Below are positions 33,148 through 44,149 of a DNA stretch of 64,000 nt, piece by piece; the first letter of the stretch is position 1, and each line of letters opens with the position of its first letter. Source of the stretch: Hordeum vulgare subsp. vulgare (Eukaryota > Streptophyta > Magnoliopsida > Poales > Poaceae); the NCBI RefSeq assembly GCF_904849725.1, contig NC_058522.1, positions 456,074,844 to 456,138,843 on the forward strand, given 5' to 3'. Made by a program: the position numbers and the translations under genes. The notes below the pieces were generated by a model that ran no database searches, had not been told where the DNA came from, and saw nothing but the letters and a program-made list of their open reading frames with translations.

Positions 33148-33993
33148 CATGGTTTATGTGATATGGTAGCTAGTGTTAGTGCAATACCTCGTTCTCTATA
33201 TGATGAAATCAAAGATGAGATTGCACCTGCTGAGTTAGAATCCATTGATGTCACTATTACGCTAGCTAATAGAGACACTATATGCCTTCTGGGAATTGTG
33301 AGAGACGTAGAAGTCCTCTGTGGTAAGACGAAATATCCTACTGATTTCCTCGTCCTTGGTACTGCACAACATAGCTTTTGTCCCATCATATTTGGTAGAC
33401 CCTTTCTCAACACTGTCAATTCTCACATTGATTGCATTAAGCAGACTGTCACAGTAAGTTTCGAGGGAGTGTCTCATGAATTTAACTTCTCCAAGTTTGG
33501 AAGACAAACCCATGAAAGAGAGTCGTCTGGTAGAGATGAAATCATTGCTCTTGCCTCTATTGCCGTACCTCCTACGAATCCTTTAGAGCAATATCTTCTT
33601 GAGCATGAAAATGATATGCATATGGAGGAGAGATATGAGATAGATAGAATTGTCTTAGAACAATATCCTATTCTCAAGAATAATCTGCCTGTTGAACTGC
33701 TTGGGGATCCTTCCCCACCAAAGGGTGATCCTGTGTTCGAGTTTAAATAGTTTCCTGATACTCTTAAGTATGCCTATCTTGATGAGACCGAGATATATCC
33801 TGTCATTATTAGTGCTCTCCTCTCAAAGCGCAAAGAGAAGAAGTTACTAAAAACTCTAAGGAAGAACCGCGCTGCTATTGGATATACTCTTGATGATCTT
33901 AAGGGTATTAGTCCTACTCTATGTCAGCACAAGATTAAAAACGATCCTGACTTTAAACCAGTTGCTGATCATCAAAGGAGGTTAAATCCTAAG
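33148..33993 (+). pseudogene. Protease region and RT leader of element E
   Basis: The frame reads MVASVSAIPRSLYDEI after the stop, then TITLANRDT and the beta-strand block FLVLGTAQHSFCPIIFGRPF, a retropepsin pattern. The usual catalytic Asp-X-Gly lies just before 33163, where the sequence (GLCDMVASVSAIP) is consistent with an altered active site (CDMVAS for CDLGAS). TAG at 33748-33750 is in frame. The following segment (LDDLKGISPTLCQHKI) leads into RT. Confidence 0.85.
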
Positions 33994-35250
33994 ATGAAAG
34001 AGGTCGTTAGAAAAGAAATATTAAAGCTTCTGGAAGCAGGAATCATTTATCCTGTCGCTTGTAGTGATTGGGTAAGTCCAGTACATTGCGTACCTAAGAA
34101 GGGAGGTATCACCGTCGTTCCTAATGATAAGGATGAACTAATCCCACAAAGGACTATTACCGGCTATAGAATGGTGATAGACTTCCGGAAACTGAACAAG
34201 GCAACCAGGAAAGATCATTATCCTTTGTCGTTCATCGACCAAATGCTAGAAAGGATATCAAAGCACACACACTTCTGCTTTCTAGACCGTTATTCAGGTT
34301 TCTCGCAAATATCTGTTGCACAATCTGATCAAGAGAAAACCACTTTCACCTGCCCTTTCGGTACCTTTGCCTATAGACGTATGCCTTTTGGCTTATGTAA
34401 TGCACCTGCCACCTTCCAAAGATGTATGATGGCTATATTATCTGACTTTTGTGAAAATATTGTCGAGGTTTTCATGGATGACTTCTCCGTTTACGGGTCT
34501 TCCTTTGATGATTGCCTCAGCAACCTTGATCGAGTCTTACAGAGATGCGAAGAAACCAACCTCGTCTTGAATCGGGAGAAGTTCCACTTTATGGTTAATG
34601 AAGGTATCGTCTTAGGACACAAAATCTCTGAAAGAGGCATTGAAGTTGATAAGGCTAAGGTTGATTCAATTGAGAAAATGTCTTGCCCCACAGATATCAG
34701 AGGTATACGAAGTTTCCTAGGTCATGTTGTTTTCTATAGAAGGTTCATTAAAGACTTCTCTAAGATTTCTAGGCCTCTTACCAACCTCTTGCAGAAGGAT
34801 GTTCCTTTTGTTTTTGATGAGGATTGTGAGGAAGCCTTTGAAATACTTAAGAAGGCTTTGATAACCACACCTATTGTTCAACCACCTGACTGGAACTTGC
34901 CCTTTGAAATCATGTGTGACGCTAGTGATTATGTTGTTGGTGCTGTTCTAGGACAAAGAGTTGACAAGAAGTTGAATGTCATTCACTATGCTAGTAAAAC
35001 TCTAGACAGTGCCCAAAGAAACTATGCCACCACAGAGAAGGAATTTTTAGCAGTCGTGTTTGCATGTGAAAAGTTCAGATCTTACATAGTTGACTCCAAA
35101 GTCACTATTCACTCTGATCATGCTGCTATTAAGTACCTTATGTAGAAGAAGGACGCTAAGCCTAGGCTGATCAGATGGGTTCTCCCGCTACAGGAATTTG
35201 ACTTTCACGTCGTTGACCGAAAGGGTGCTGATAACCCTGTAGCAGATAAC
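33994..35250 (+). pseudogene. Reverse transcriptase and RNase H of element E
   Basis: RT motifs are present in order: WVSPVHCVPKKGG, YRMVIDFRKLNKAT, CFLDRYSGFSQI (first Asp), FGTFAYRRMPFGLCNAP, VFMDDFSVYG (catalytic Asp pair) and FLGHVVFYRRFI. RNase H follows with IMCDASDYVVGAVLG and TTEKEFLAVVFA. A TAG at 35143-35145 interrupts RNase H; the frame continues (KPRLIRW, then [13 protein letters not shown]). Except for this stop the whole RT is open and keeps its catalytic residues. Confidence 0.95.
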
Positions 35251-36732
35251 TTGTCTAGGCTAGAGAATGTCCTTGATGACCCACTACCTATTGATGACAG
35301 CTTTCCTGATGAGAAATTAAATGTCATCCGCACTTCACTTAGTGCACCGTGGTATGCCGATTATGCAAACTACATCTTAGCCAAATACATACCACCCAGC
35401 TTCACCTATCAACAAAAGAAGAAATTCTTCTTTGATTTGAGACACTACTTTTGGGATGATCCTCACCTTTATAAGGAAGGAGTAGATGGTGTTATTAGAC
35501 GTTGTGTGCCCGAACATGAACAGGGACATATCCTGCAGAAGTGTCATTCCGAAGCCTACGGAGAACACCATGCTGGAGATAGAACTGCCCATAAGGTATT
35601 GCAATCAGGTTTCTATTGGCCCACTCTCTTCAAGGATGCCCGTAAGTTTTTCTTGTCTTGTGACGAATGCCAAAGGATAGGGAACATCAGTAAGCGTCAG
35701 GAAATTCCTATGAACTATTCACTTGTCATTGAACCATTTGATGTGTGGGGCTTTGATTATATGGGACCCTTCCCGAGTTCCAATGGGTACACTCACATCT
35801 TAGTTGATGTGGATTACGTTACTAAGTGGGTAGAAGCTATCCCCACTAAAAATGCTGATCACCACACCTCTATTAAGATGCTTAAAGAAGTCATATTCCC
35901 AAGATTTGGAGTCCCTAGATACTTGATGACTGATGGCGGTTCACACTTCATTCATGGTGTTTGCCACAAGATGATAGCTAAGTATGATGTCAACCATAGA
36001 GTTGCATCTCCTTATCATCCTCAGTCTAGTGGTCAAGTGGAGTTGAGTAATAGGGAGATCAAGTTGATCTTACAAAAGTCCGTCAATAGATCTCGAAAGA
36101 ACTGGTCTGGCAAACTTGACGATGCACTATGGGCTTATAGGACTGCTTATAAGAATCCCATGGGCATGTCACCATATAAAATGGTTTACGGTAAGGCCTG
36201 CCATTTACCTCTTGAGCTGGAACACAAAGCTTATTGGGCAATCAAAGAGCTCAACTTCGATTTCAAACTTGCCGGTGATAAGCGGTTGTTTGATATCAGC
36301 TCGTTAGATGAATGGAGAGCCTAGGCATATGAGAATGCCAGGTTGTTCAAGGAAAAGGTTAAGAGATGGCACGACAAACGAATACAGAAACGAGAGTTCA
36401 ATGTAGGTGATTATGTCTTGCTATACAATTCTTGTTTGAGATTCTTTGCAGGCAAGCTTCTCTCTAAATGGGAAGGTCCCTATGTTGTCGATGAAGTATA
36501 TCATTCCGGTGCCATCAAAATCAATAACACGGAAGGAAATTTTCCTAGAGTGGTAAATGGGCAAAGAATCAAGCATTACATCTCTGGTACGCCCATAAAT
36601 GTTGAGACCAATATCATCAATGTCATAACTCGAGAGGAGTACATAAGGGATGTTTATCAGCCTGTTTCAGACCTTGAAAACGAAGATGTATCTATTTCGG
36701 CAAGAAATTGGACTCCGATACTTTTCCAATAG
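35251..36732 (+). pseudogene. Integrase of element E
   Basis: The zinc-binding domain has [14 protein letters not shown] and CDECQRIGN. The DDE core shows [18 protein letters not shown] and [11 protein letters not shown], so all three acidic residues are kept. The C-terminal part has [15 protein letters not shown] and, after a TAG at 36322-36324, the GPY-type region (GDYVLLYNS, LLSKWEGPYVV). No chromodomain follows. Apart from the stop it is intact. Confidence 0.95.
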
Positions 36733-37011
36733 GAAATTTCGTCAGTTTTGGAATTTTTGGACAATTAGAAAAATAAAAAGCAGTCTGGAGAGCGAACGAG
36801 ACAGCCACAAGGGCCCACTCCACCACCACCCCCTGGTGGCGGTGGGCAAGCTTGTGTGCACCTCGTGTGTCTCCCGGACTTCGTTTTCTTGCGGAAGACT
36901 CCTTGTGGCCCAGAAAAATCAATATATAGCCGCCCGAAGGTTTTGATCTCCGTATCGCGCAGTTTTCATCTGTTTTCGTTTTGAGGTTGTTCCGCCGCAG
37001 ATTTAGGTCAA
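36733..37011 (+). promoter_or_regulatory. Internal LTR-like promoter block of element E
   Basis: This block repeats features of the E LTR promoter: ccccctggtggcggtgggc followed by aagcttgtg occurs here (about 36829-36856) and in the LTR (about 30640-30668), and a TATA box (caatatatagcc) follows at 36920-36930. The ATG of the next ORF is at 37012. A corresponding block lies before the 3' ORF of element F. A second promoter driving the 3' ORF is inferred. Confidence 0.6.
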
Positions 37012-37424
37012 GATGTCTTCTCAAGATTCAGAGGAGAGAGCTACGTGGCTGACTACCTTGCTAACCCCAAGGTCTATGGGGACTTCGAACCATATGGCTG
37101 GACCACTGATGAGGAAGAGGACTATGAGCCCAAAGGGAAGGAGCAAATGAGTTCTGATGAAGAGGAGGCTCCTGTACCTCAACCTGCAAACACCCATGTG
37201 GAGTTCAAGAAGTCAAGCCTCCCTGACCATAGGAAGAAGCCTAAGACCTTGTTTATCCCTTCTCGTTTCTTGCAAGAGAGTAAGCAGGAGCTTTGCCATA
37301 GAGTTTTGAAACTTGAGGAGGAAAATGACGATCTAAGGGAGCAAAACTTTTTGCTCAAGTAGAAATTATACAAGGTCAAGACTGCTCCAACAATACCACC
37401 ATCACCACCAAAGGAAGACAACTA
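37012..37424 (+). pseudogene. 3' ORF of element E (function unknown)
   Basis: ATG at 37012 opens SSQDSEERA; a shift near 37042 moves to the frame of 37045-37362 (YLANPKVYGDFEPYGW, a long Glu/Asp-rich acidic segment, SSLPDHRKKPKTLFIPSRF) and ends with a coiled coil (LEEENDDLREQNFLLK). A TAG at 37360-37362 is followed by a short readable tail to 37424. It has no signal peptide or membrane segment, so I do not call it envelope. Confidence 0.7.
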
Positions 37425-37584
37425 AGCATTGGTATGGGCAATCCCCTTGGCTTATGCCAAGCATGGGGGAGTTTCCCTGGTATCCCTCCTCACACCTGTA
37501 GAAGGTCTGCAAACGAGACAACACCGATTAGTACAATAAATAGCTATGGTTAATTTATAATTGTGTGAAAGAGAAATTACCCAG

Positions 37585-38538
37585 AACTTTCGGATCACCA
37601 TGTCCGCCCTCGTGTCACACAAAACACCGTCGATCTCCACCTCCGGCGGGGCCGGGGCACCCAAGTAGTGCTCCCAGGTCATCCCTACCTCTCGCTCCCG
37701 ACCGGGCAACGTAACAAACCCTGGGAAGTTTTGACGGCAAAGAACACCGAGGACGCTGTTGGGCTTGCGGACACCCTTGGCAACAATCCAACCCCTACAG
37801 TATGACAAATTAAAGACAAAACATTAGATATTTGAGAAAACGCGAAGGCAAAAGGTTAAATAAGAGTAAATTAACTTACTTGTCCCCATTTGGCCTAATC
37901 GAGCACCTCTGCTCGGGGGTCGCTAGCACGAGCGGGAGCCCCGAACTACCACGCTGGTAGACGTTATCCCCCTCACCCAGCTCCTCGTCGCTACCAGCAT
38001 GGCCAGTTGGCTCTGGCCAGGGATCCCACTGGGTCTCTTGGGACGTACCCTCATCCCTGCTGTGCTCCGCAGTCGTGTGGAAGGAAGCCTCTGGGACACG
38101 AGTCTCGTGGGTCAAAGGCTCGTCGACCCGAGGCTCGTGAACCGGAGACCGTGTAGCCTCCACCTCAGACGAATCCACCCTAGAAGTCGTCCTCTGATCA
38201 GGTGAATCAGCTTGGGGTGGTGGCGGAGACCGTGTAGCCCTACCTCTCCCGCGGCCACGTGTACCTTTAGTACAACATAAATACCAACATGAGTAATAAA
38301 ATGTATATAAATACCAATATGCATACAACATGAGTACAACATAAATACCAACATGAATACAACGTGTACCTTTAGTGCCTCTCGGCTTCGCGGGTGGTCG
38401 ACCTCCTCTCACGGGGGCCGCTCCTTGCATAGTAGAGAGCAACACTCTCCGAAGAGGCGAGGCAGGAATGGAAGTACCCATCCCATCACCCGCCGACGAA
38501 GAAGCAGCCGCGGCATGCTTTCGACCCTTTCCCACCAT
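37585..38538 (-). pseudogene. CACTA gene of element H, first exons
   Basis: ATG at 38538 opens VGKGRKHAAAASSSAGDG; the protein is Arg/Gly/Pro-rich and then acidic. A probable intron of about 100 bp (GT near 38369 to AG near 38270) is in frame and was read through in the long ORF. A second intron (GTAAGT after 37876, CTGTAG before 37795) joins to the exon reading GWIVAKGVRKPNSVLGVLC, RQNFPGFVTLPG and MTWEHYLGAP, ending with a donor after RKFW near 37585. This block resembles the second protein of plant CACTA elements, of unknown biochemical role. Later exons are missing. Confidence 0.65.
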
Positions 38539-38544
38539 CTTTCA

Positions 38545-39260
38545 ACACCTGTCATGACAAAGAGTAAATGAAATTAGTACAACATAAATACCAACATGAC
38601 TAATAAAAATTGAATACCTAACATGAACTCAAAATTTATATATAGTATAATAGTTGAATACCTGACATGAACTAATAACAATCGTCCTCGTCTATATATG
38701 CTTCGGGGTCAATAAATGCATCATGATCATCACTATCATCAATAAATGCATCATCATCATCACTATCTAGAAGAACATGTGGAAGGCAATCGGATCTGGA
38801 GCACAGCATACGGGAAAACAAACCCAATCTACACATACTCGGGCTGTCCATGGATACTGTTGGACAATTCGAAAGGATGGCGGTTATAAATATGCAAAGA
38901 AATGCATATTTATAGATGTCGCCCTTTCGAACGGGAGACGCATACTGGTCACGCATACTCATGATTGAAGAAACCTATAGCTAGCAAGTTTCATCGGCAC
39001 GAAGACCGGGACAGAGCAAATTAAGGGGGTAGGAGGAGAAGTCATTTGTGCTCACCAACAAACGCAAGGGCGGAGCTCGTCCAACGCACGTGGAGGTCGT
39101 CGAACAACTGCACATTGAAATTCACCCGATCAACACAAATACGATGTTTTTATAATTAACATGATCAGAAAATATGTGACCTAACTCATAATTTACTAAA
39201 CTATGACCCCGTGGGCCTCTGGAAGGCCGAAAAGCACCTTCTCGTTCAAAAGAAGGCAGA
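38545..39260. other. Upstream noncoding part of element H
   Basis: A/T-rich sequence with repeats of acataaataccaacatga (38268-38350 and 38576-38600) and an atgcatcatcatcat simple repeat near 38716-38760. No gene recognised. Confidence 0.5.
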
Positions 39261-39265
39261 AGAGG

Positions 39266-39655
39266 TGTCGGGGGTCGGGGCTTAGTGGCGTCGGGAGTCA
39301 GTGCCGTCGAGGGTCGGTGGCATCGGGGGTCGGGGGGTTAGTGGCGTCGGTTGTGGGGGGTCAGTGGCGTCGGGGGTCCAGGGTCAGTGGCGTCGGGGGT
39401 CCAGGGTCAGTGACGTCGGGTGTCAGTGGCGTCGGGGGTCGGGGGTTGGTGGCGTCGAGCGTCGGGGGTCGGGAGTCGTGGGCCGAGGGTCTGGGTCGGG
39501 GGCAGTGGCGTCGGGGGTCGAGGGTTAGTGGCGTCGGGGGTCAGTGGCGTCGGGGGTCGGGGGTCGAGGGTCAGTGGCGTCGGAGGTCGATGGTCGGGGG
39601 TCAGTGGCGTCGGGCGTCAAGGGTCGGGGGTCGAGGGTCAGTTTCGGGGTGCCGG
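39266..39655. repeat. G-rich minisatellite in element H
   Basis: About twenty imperfect copies of ggtcagtggcgtcggg and ggtcggg variants. Long Gly/Ser/Val frames across it are repeat artefacts. Confidence 0.9.
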
Positions 39656-39689
39656 GGTTCCCTTTTCCTCTTCTTTCTTATTCTCCTCT

Positions 39690-39990
39690 CTCCTCTTTTT
39701 CTTCTTCTTCTTTTTTCTCCTCCTACTCCCCCTCCTCTTTTTCTCCTTCTATTCTTTTTCTTCTTCTTCTTCTTCTTCTTCTTCTTCTTCTTCTTCTTCT
39801 TCTTCTTCTTCTTCTTCTTCTTCTTCTTCTTCTTCTTCTTCTTCTTCTTTCTCCTCCTCTTTCTCCTCCTCCTCCTCTCCTCCTCTTCTTCTTCTTCTTC
39901 TTCTTCTTCTTCTTCTTCTTCTTCTTTTTTCTCCTCCTCCTCCTCCTCTTCTTCTTCTTCTTCTTCTTCTTCTTCTTCTCCTGCTTTTTT
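39690..39990. repeat. Long CTT/CTC pyrimidine microsatellite
   Basis: A pure pyrimidine run dominated by (ctt)n, with perfect stretches at about 39752-39848, 39880-39926 and 39942-39980, broken by tcctcctc. The plus-strand frames that give poly-Phe, poly-Ser or poly-Leu are not genes. Confidence 0.95.
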
Positions 39991-40144
39991 TCCTTCTGCT
40001 TTTTTTATTCTAACCTAACTAACTAACCTAATTAGCCTAATAATCTAACCAAATAAACTAACTAAATTACCCTATATATAATAAAAAAAATAACCTAATA
40101 AACTAACTAAAGTAATTAACTTTTTTAAAAAGAAAAACAGGAAA

Positions 40145-40615
40145 AACTCACCGGCAGGGGGCGGCGGCAGGGGGCGGCGGCGACAGGGGGCGCGCGGCTG
40201 GGGGCTCGCCGCAGGGGGCGTCGGCGGCAGGGGGCGGCGACGACAGGGGGCGCAATGCAGGTGGCGCGCAGCAGGGGGCGGCGGCGACAGGGGGCGGCGA
40301 CGGCAGGGGGCGCAATGCAGGTGGCGCGGGCGCGCGGCAGGGGGGTGGCGGCAGGGGGCGGCGGCGGCAGGGGCGCGCCGCAGGGGAGGTGCTCACCGTG
40401 GGGGTGGGTCGCCGCGGGGAGGTGCCCTCGCGGCGAGGGGATCCCACGGGGAGGGGGTCGCCGGGGGGGGGGGGGTGGGTTGGCTCGCCGGGGGGGGGGG
40501 GTTGGCTCGCCGCGGGGAGGGGATCTCGCGGGGAGGGGGTCGCCGCCGTGGAGAGAGAGAGTGGTCGGGGTGAGAGAGAGAGAGACAGTGAGCGAGGGGG
40601 GGGGGGGTAACGGCC
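40145..40615. repeat. G-rich repeats and G runs
   Basis: Tandem gcggcagggggcggcgacgaca-like units at 40150-40370, then runs of 9-13 G at about 40448-40465, 40488-40502 and 40595-40606, and (ga)n near 40551-40590. Open frames on both strands follow the base composition only. Confidence 0.9.
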
Positions 40616-40936
40616 GTTATAGGGCTGCCCCTTTGCCGTCCGCCCCCCGACGGCAAAGGGCCGTATGGCAGACGGCAAAGGCCCGCGGACGGCAAAGGCC
40701 CCCGGATTTCGGACACGGCAGGCATGGGACCCACGCGTCCCCATTGCCGTCTGCCCTGGGGCTCTTTGCCGTCTGCTGGCAGACGGCAAAGGACCCACAC
40801 ATGGCAAATAGTATTTTTGCCATGTGTCAGTTCTTTGCCGTCTGTATTGTGTCAACTGATGGCAAAGAGGTTCTTTGCCGTCAGCCAGCAGACGGTAAAG
40901 AACTGGCTGACGGCAAATTTCTGGATTCCAGTAGTG
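40616..40936 (-). repeat. Terminal and subterminal repeats of element H
   Basis: Many copies of ggcaaag and ctttgccgtc in both orientations, with ctgacggcaaat close to the end ccagtagtg at 40936. Confidence 0.85.
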
Positions 40937-42606
40937 GTATCACCTTTATATCTTTTGCTTTTACCTTTGTTTTAGTTCTTTCCTTTTCAGTTTTTATTTC
41001 TTCTTTTAGAGGAATAAGTCTTTAGTTCTTAGTTTGAGTCTTTTGCTTTTGTCTCTCCCCCGATGTATTCAAGCTTACGAGCTATATAATAAAGAGCATC
41101 TTAGTCAAGGGCTTTGCTTTGTGCCATGATCAAAAGTATGAAAAGAACAATAGCATGAAAGATCATGAGACGATCTTATGCAAAGTGATAACTTCACTTA
41201 TGACACGTATGATGATTGAAACTTGTTGAGAATAAATCAACATAGACCTCAATCATTATTGCAATTAATAAGAAGTAATAAGGAAAGAGAGGTTCACATA
41301 TAAATATATCATCTTAGACATTTTTTACAATTGTGAGCACTCTCCAAACTATTACATGCCTAGGAGTAGATGTTGGACAAGGAAGACAACATAATGAATT
41401 GTGTTTGCTTGGTTCCAAACAATGTTATATGACGATTGCTTCCACCTCATATTTGCCAAAACTCCCGCACTAAGTAGAGATACTACTTGTGCATCCATAA
41501 ACCTCCAACCAGTTTTGCCATGAGAGTCCACCATACCTACCTATGGATTGAATAAGATCCTTCAAGTAAGTTGTCATCGGTGCAAGCAATAAAAATTGCT
41601 CTCTAATATGTATGATCTATTAGTGTGTCTAAAATAAGCTTTGTATGAACTTGTGATGAGGAAGACATAAAAGCGACAAACTGCATAAAAACTCCCGCAC
41701 TAAGTAGAGATACTACTTGTGCATCCATAAACCTCCAACCAGTTTTGCCATGAGAGTCCACCATACCTACCTATGGATTGAATAAGATCCTTCAAGTAAG
41801 TTGTCATCGGTGCAAGCAATAAAAATTGCTCTCTAATATGTATGATCTATTAGTGTGTCTAAAATAAGCTTTGTATGAACTTGTGATGAGGAAGACATAA
41901 AAGCGACAAACTGCATAATAGAGTTCTTTATCACAGGAGGCAATATAAAGTGACGTTCCTCCGTACTAAGAGCACAGGCATTCAAACCTCAAAAGCGCAT
42001 GACAACCTCTGCTTGCCCCTGCGAAGGGCCTATCTTGTACCTTTACTTTTTACCCTTGTAAGAGTCATGGTGATCTTCACCAATTCCCTTTTTGCCTTTC
42101 TCTTGGCTACCGTCACATGATTGGGAAAGATCTATATTCATATATCAACTTGGAGTTGAGTACTCATGCTTTATTGTTGTTGACTTTACCCTTGAGGTAA
42201 ACCGTTGGGAGGAAAAGCTATAAGCCCCTATCTTCCTCTGTGTCCGGCTGAAACTTTGACACCATGAGTACCACATAAGTTGTAACAATTGTGGAAAACA
42301 AAAGAGATGATTGAGTATGTGGGTTTGCCTTACAAGCTCTTATTTGAATCTTTCTGATGTTGTGATAAATTGCAATTGCTTGAATGACTATGAACTATTG
42401 TTGGTTACTTCTCGGTAAGGTTTTGCTTCATGCTTTGCTTTCTGAAGGAATTGTTACTTTCCCATAAGAATCTTTATGATGTATTACTGTTCTATGTGTG
42501 ATCATGATGCCCTCATGTCCGTATTATGTTTTATCGACACCTTCGTCCCTTAACATGTGGACATGTTTATGGAACTTGGTTTTCGCTTGAGGACAAGCGA
42601 GGTCTA
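40937..42606 (+). other. Noncoding 3' tail of element E
   Basis: A long untranslated region before the polypurine tract, typical of Athila elements. It contains a perfect 230-bp tandem duplication (41457-41917). No gene was found; the short minus frame at 41352-41534 is not credible. Confidence 0.8.
41457..41917. repeat. Perfect tandem duplication, period 230 bp
   Basis: aaaactcccgcactaagtag starts at 41457 and again at 41687, and the two copies appear identical up to aaactgcata (41687 and 41917). Confidence 0.95.
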
Positions 42607-42619
42607 AGTTTGGGGTAGT
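42607..42619 (+). promoter_or_regulatory. Polypurine tract of element E
   Basis: agtttggggtagt directly precedes the 3' LTR; it would prime plus-strand DNA synthesis. Confidence 0.8.
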
Positions 42620-44144
42620 TGATACGTCCATTTTGCATCATGCTTTCATGTTGATATTTATTACTTTTTGGGCTCTTATATTACTTGTGGTATCATATTT
42701 ATGCCTTTTCTCTCTTATTTTGCAAGGTTTATTTGAAGAGGGAGAATTCAGGCAGCTGGAATTCTGGACTTGAAAAGGAGCAAATCCTAGTCCACTATTC
42801 TGCACATCTCCAAATGCCCTGAAAATTTACGTGAATTTTTTCTGGAATATATTAAAAATACTGGGCGAAAGAACTACCGGAGGGGGGCCACCAGGGCCCC
42901 ACAAGCCCCACTCCGCCACCACCCCCTGGTGGCGGTGGGCAAGCTTAATGGCTGCCTGAAGGCCCACTAGCCCCCGCTTTTGCTATATGAAGCGTCCTGG
43001 TCTCGAAAAAATCAAACATGAGCTTTTTCCTAGTTTCGCCGCCGCCACGAGGCAGAACTTGAGCAGATCCAATCTAGAGCTCCGGCAGTACGATCCTGCC
43101 GGGGAAATTTCCCTCCCGGAGGGGGGAATCGTCGCCATCGTCATCACCAACACTCCTCTCGTCGGAGATGAGGCATCTTCATCAACATCTTCATCAGCAC
43201 CATCTCCTCTCCAATCCCTAGTTCATCTCTTGTAATCAATCTTCGTCTCGTGACTCCGATTCGTACTTGTAAGGTTGCTAGTAGTGTTGATTACTCTTTG
43301 TAGTTGATGCTTGTTGGATTACTTGGTGGAAGAGTTTATGCTCAGATCCTTGGTGCTATTCATTACACCTTTGGTCATGATTATGATTATGTCTTGTGAG
43401 TAGTTACTTTCGTTCCTGAGAACTTGGGATAAGTCATGCTGATAATAGTCATGTGAATTTGATATTCGTTCGGTATTTTGATATGCTGTATGTTGTTTTT
43501 TCTCTAGTGGTGTTATGTGAACGTCGACTACATAACACTTCACCATATTTGGGCCTAGAGGAAGGCATTGGGAAGTAGTAAGTAGATGATGGGTTGCTGG
43601 AGTGAGAGAAGCTTAAACCCCAGTCTATGCGTTGCTTCGTGAGGGGCTGATTTGGATCCACTAGTTTGATGCTATTGTTAGACTTTGTCTTAATTCTTCT
43701 TTTGTAATTGCGGATGCTTGCGAGAGAGATTAATCATAAGTGGGATGCTTGTCCAAGTAACGGTAGTACCCAAGCGCCGGTCCACCCAGATATCAAACTA
43801 TCAAAGTAATGAACGCGAATCATATGAACATGATGAAACTAGCATGACAGAAATTCCCGTGTGTCCTCGGGAGCGTTTTTCGTCCTATAAGACTTTGTTC
43901 AGGCTTGTCCCTTGCTACAAAAGGGATTGGGCCACTTGCTGCACCATTGCTACTACTTGTTAGTTGTTACTCTTTGCTTGCTATGTTTCACCTCGCTACA
44001 CAATCACTTGTTACCGCTACTTTCAGTGCTTAAAGTTATTACCTTGCTGAAATCCGTTTATCAGAGCCTTCTGCTCCTCGTCGGGTTCGACACTCTTACT
44101 TATCGAAAGGACTACGATTGATCACCTATACTTTTGGGTCATTA
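42620..44144 (+). repeat. 3' LTR of element E
   Basis: The LTR is 1525 bp, homologous to 30338-31847 throughout. It ends gggtcatta in place of gggtcatca, followed by the duplication ggcat. Confidence 0.93.
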
Positions 44145-44149
44145 GGCAT

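Larger units (their letters stand above)
37491..40936 (-). mobile_element. CACTA element H, truncated at its 3' end
   Basis: On the minus strand it starts CACTACTGGAATCCAG at 40936, followed by subterminal TTTGCCGTC/GACGGCAAA repeats to about 40620. A two-exon gene is read on the minus strand (38538-37585). The other end (about 37491, cacacctgtagaagg) is only weakly like a CACTA terminus and no matching 3-bp duplication was found, so the 3' part is probably deleted. It lies in the noncoding tail of E; Athila sequence resumes at 40937. Confidence 0.75.
30338..44144 (+). mobile_element. Complete Athila-type Gypsy retrotransposon E
   Basis: The element is 13,807 bp, bounded by an exact duplication ggcat (30333-30337 and 44145-44149). 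It has a 5' LTR (30338-31847), PBS, gag and pol in one frame (31939-36732), an internal promoter-like block (36733-37011), a downstream ORF (37012-37424), a nested CACTA fragment (about 37491-40936), a long noncoding tail, a polypurine tract and a 3' LTR (42620-44144). The PBS, domain order and 3' ORF fit the Athila lineage (Sabrina/WHAM-like families of Triticeae; exact family not determined). Confidence 0.93.

Noticed and set aside
37012..37424. 3' ORF of E as an envelope gene
   Set aside because: No signal peptide, no membrane segment; acidic and coiled-coil only.
39203..40026. Long plus-strand frames with poly-Phe, poly-Ser or poly-Leu
   Set aside because: They are products of the CTT microsatellite and the G-rich minisatellite, open in all three frames.
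40148..41025. Long frames on both strands (235 and 256 codons)
   Set aside because: GC-rich simple repeats and CACTA subterminal repeats explain them; no domain and equal openness on both strands.
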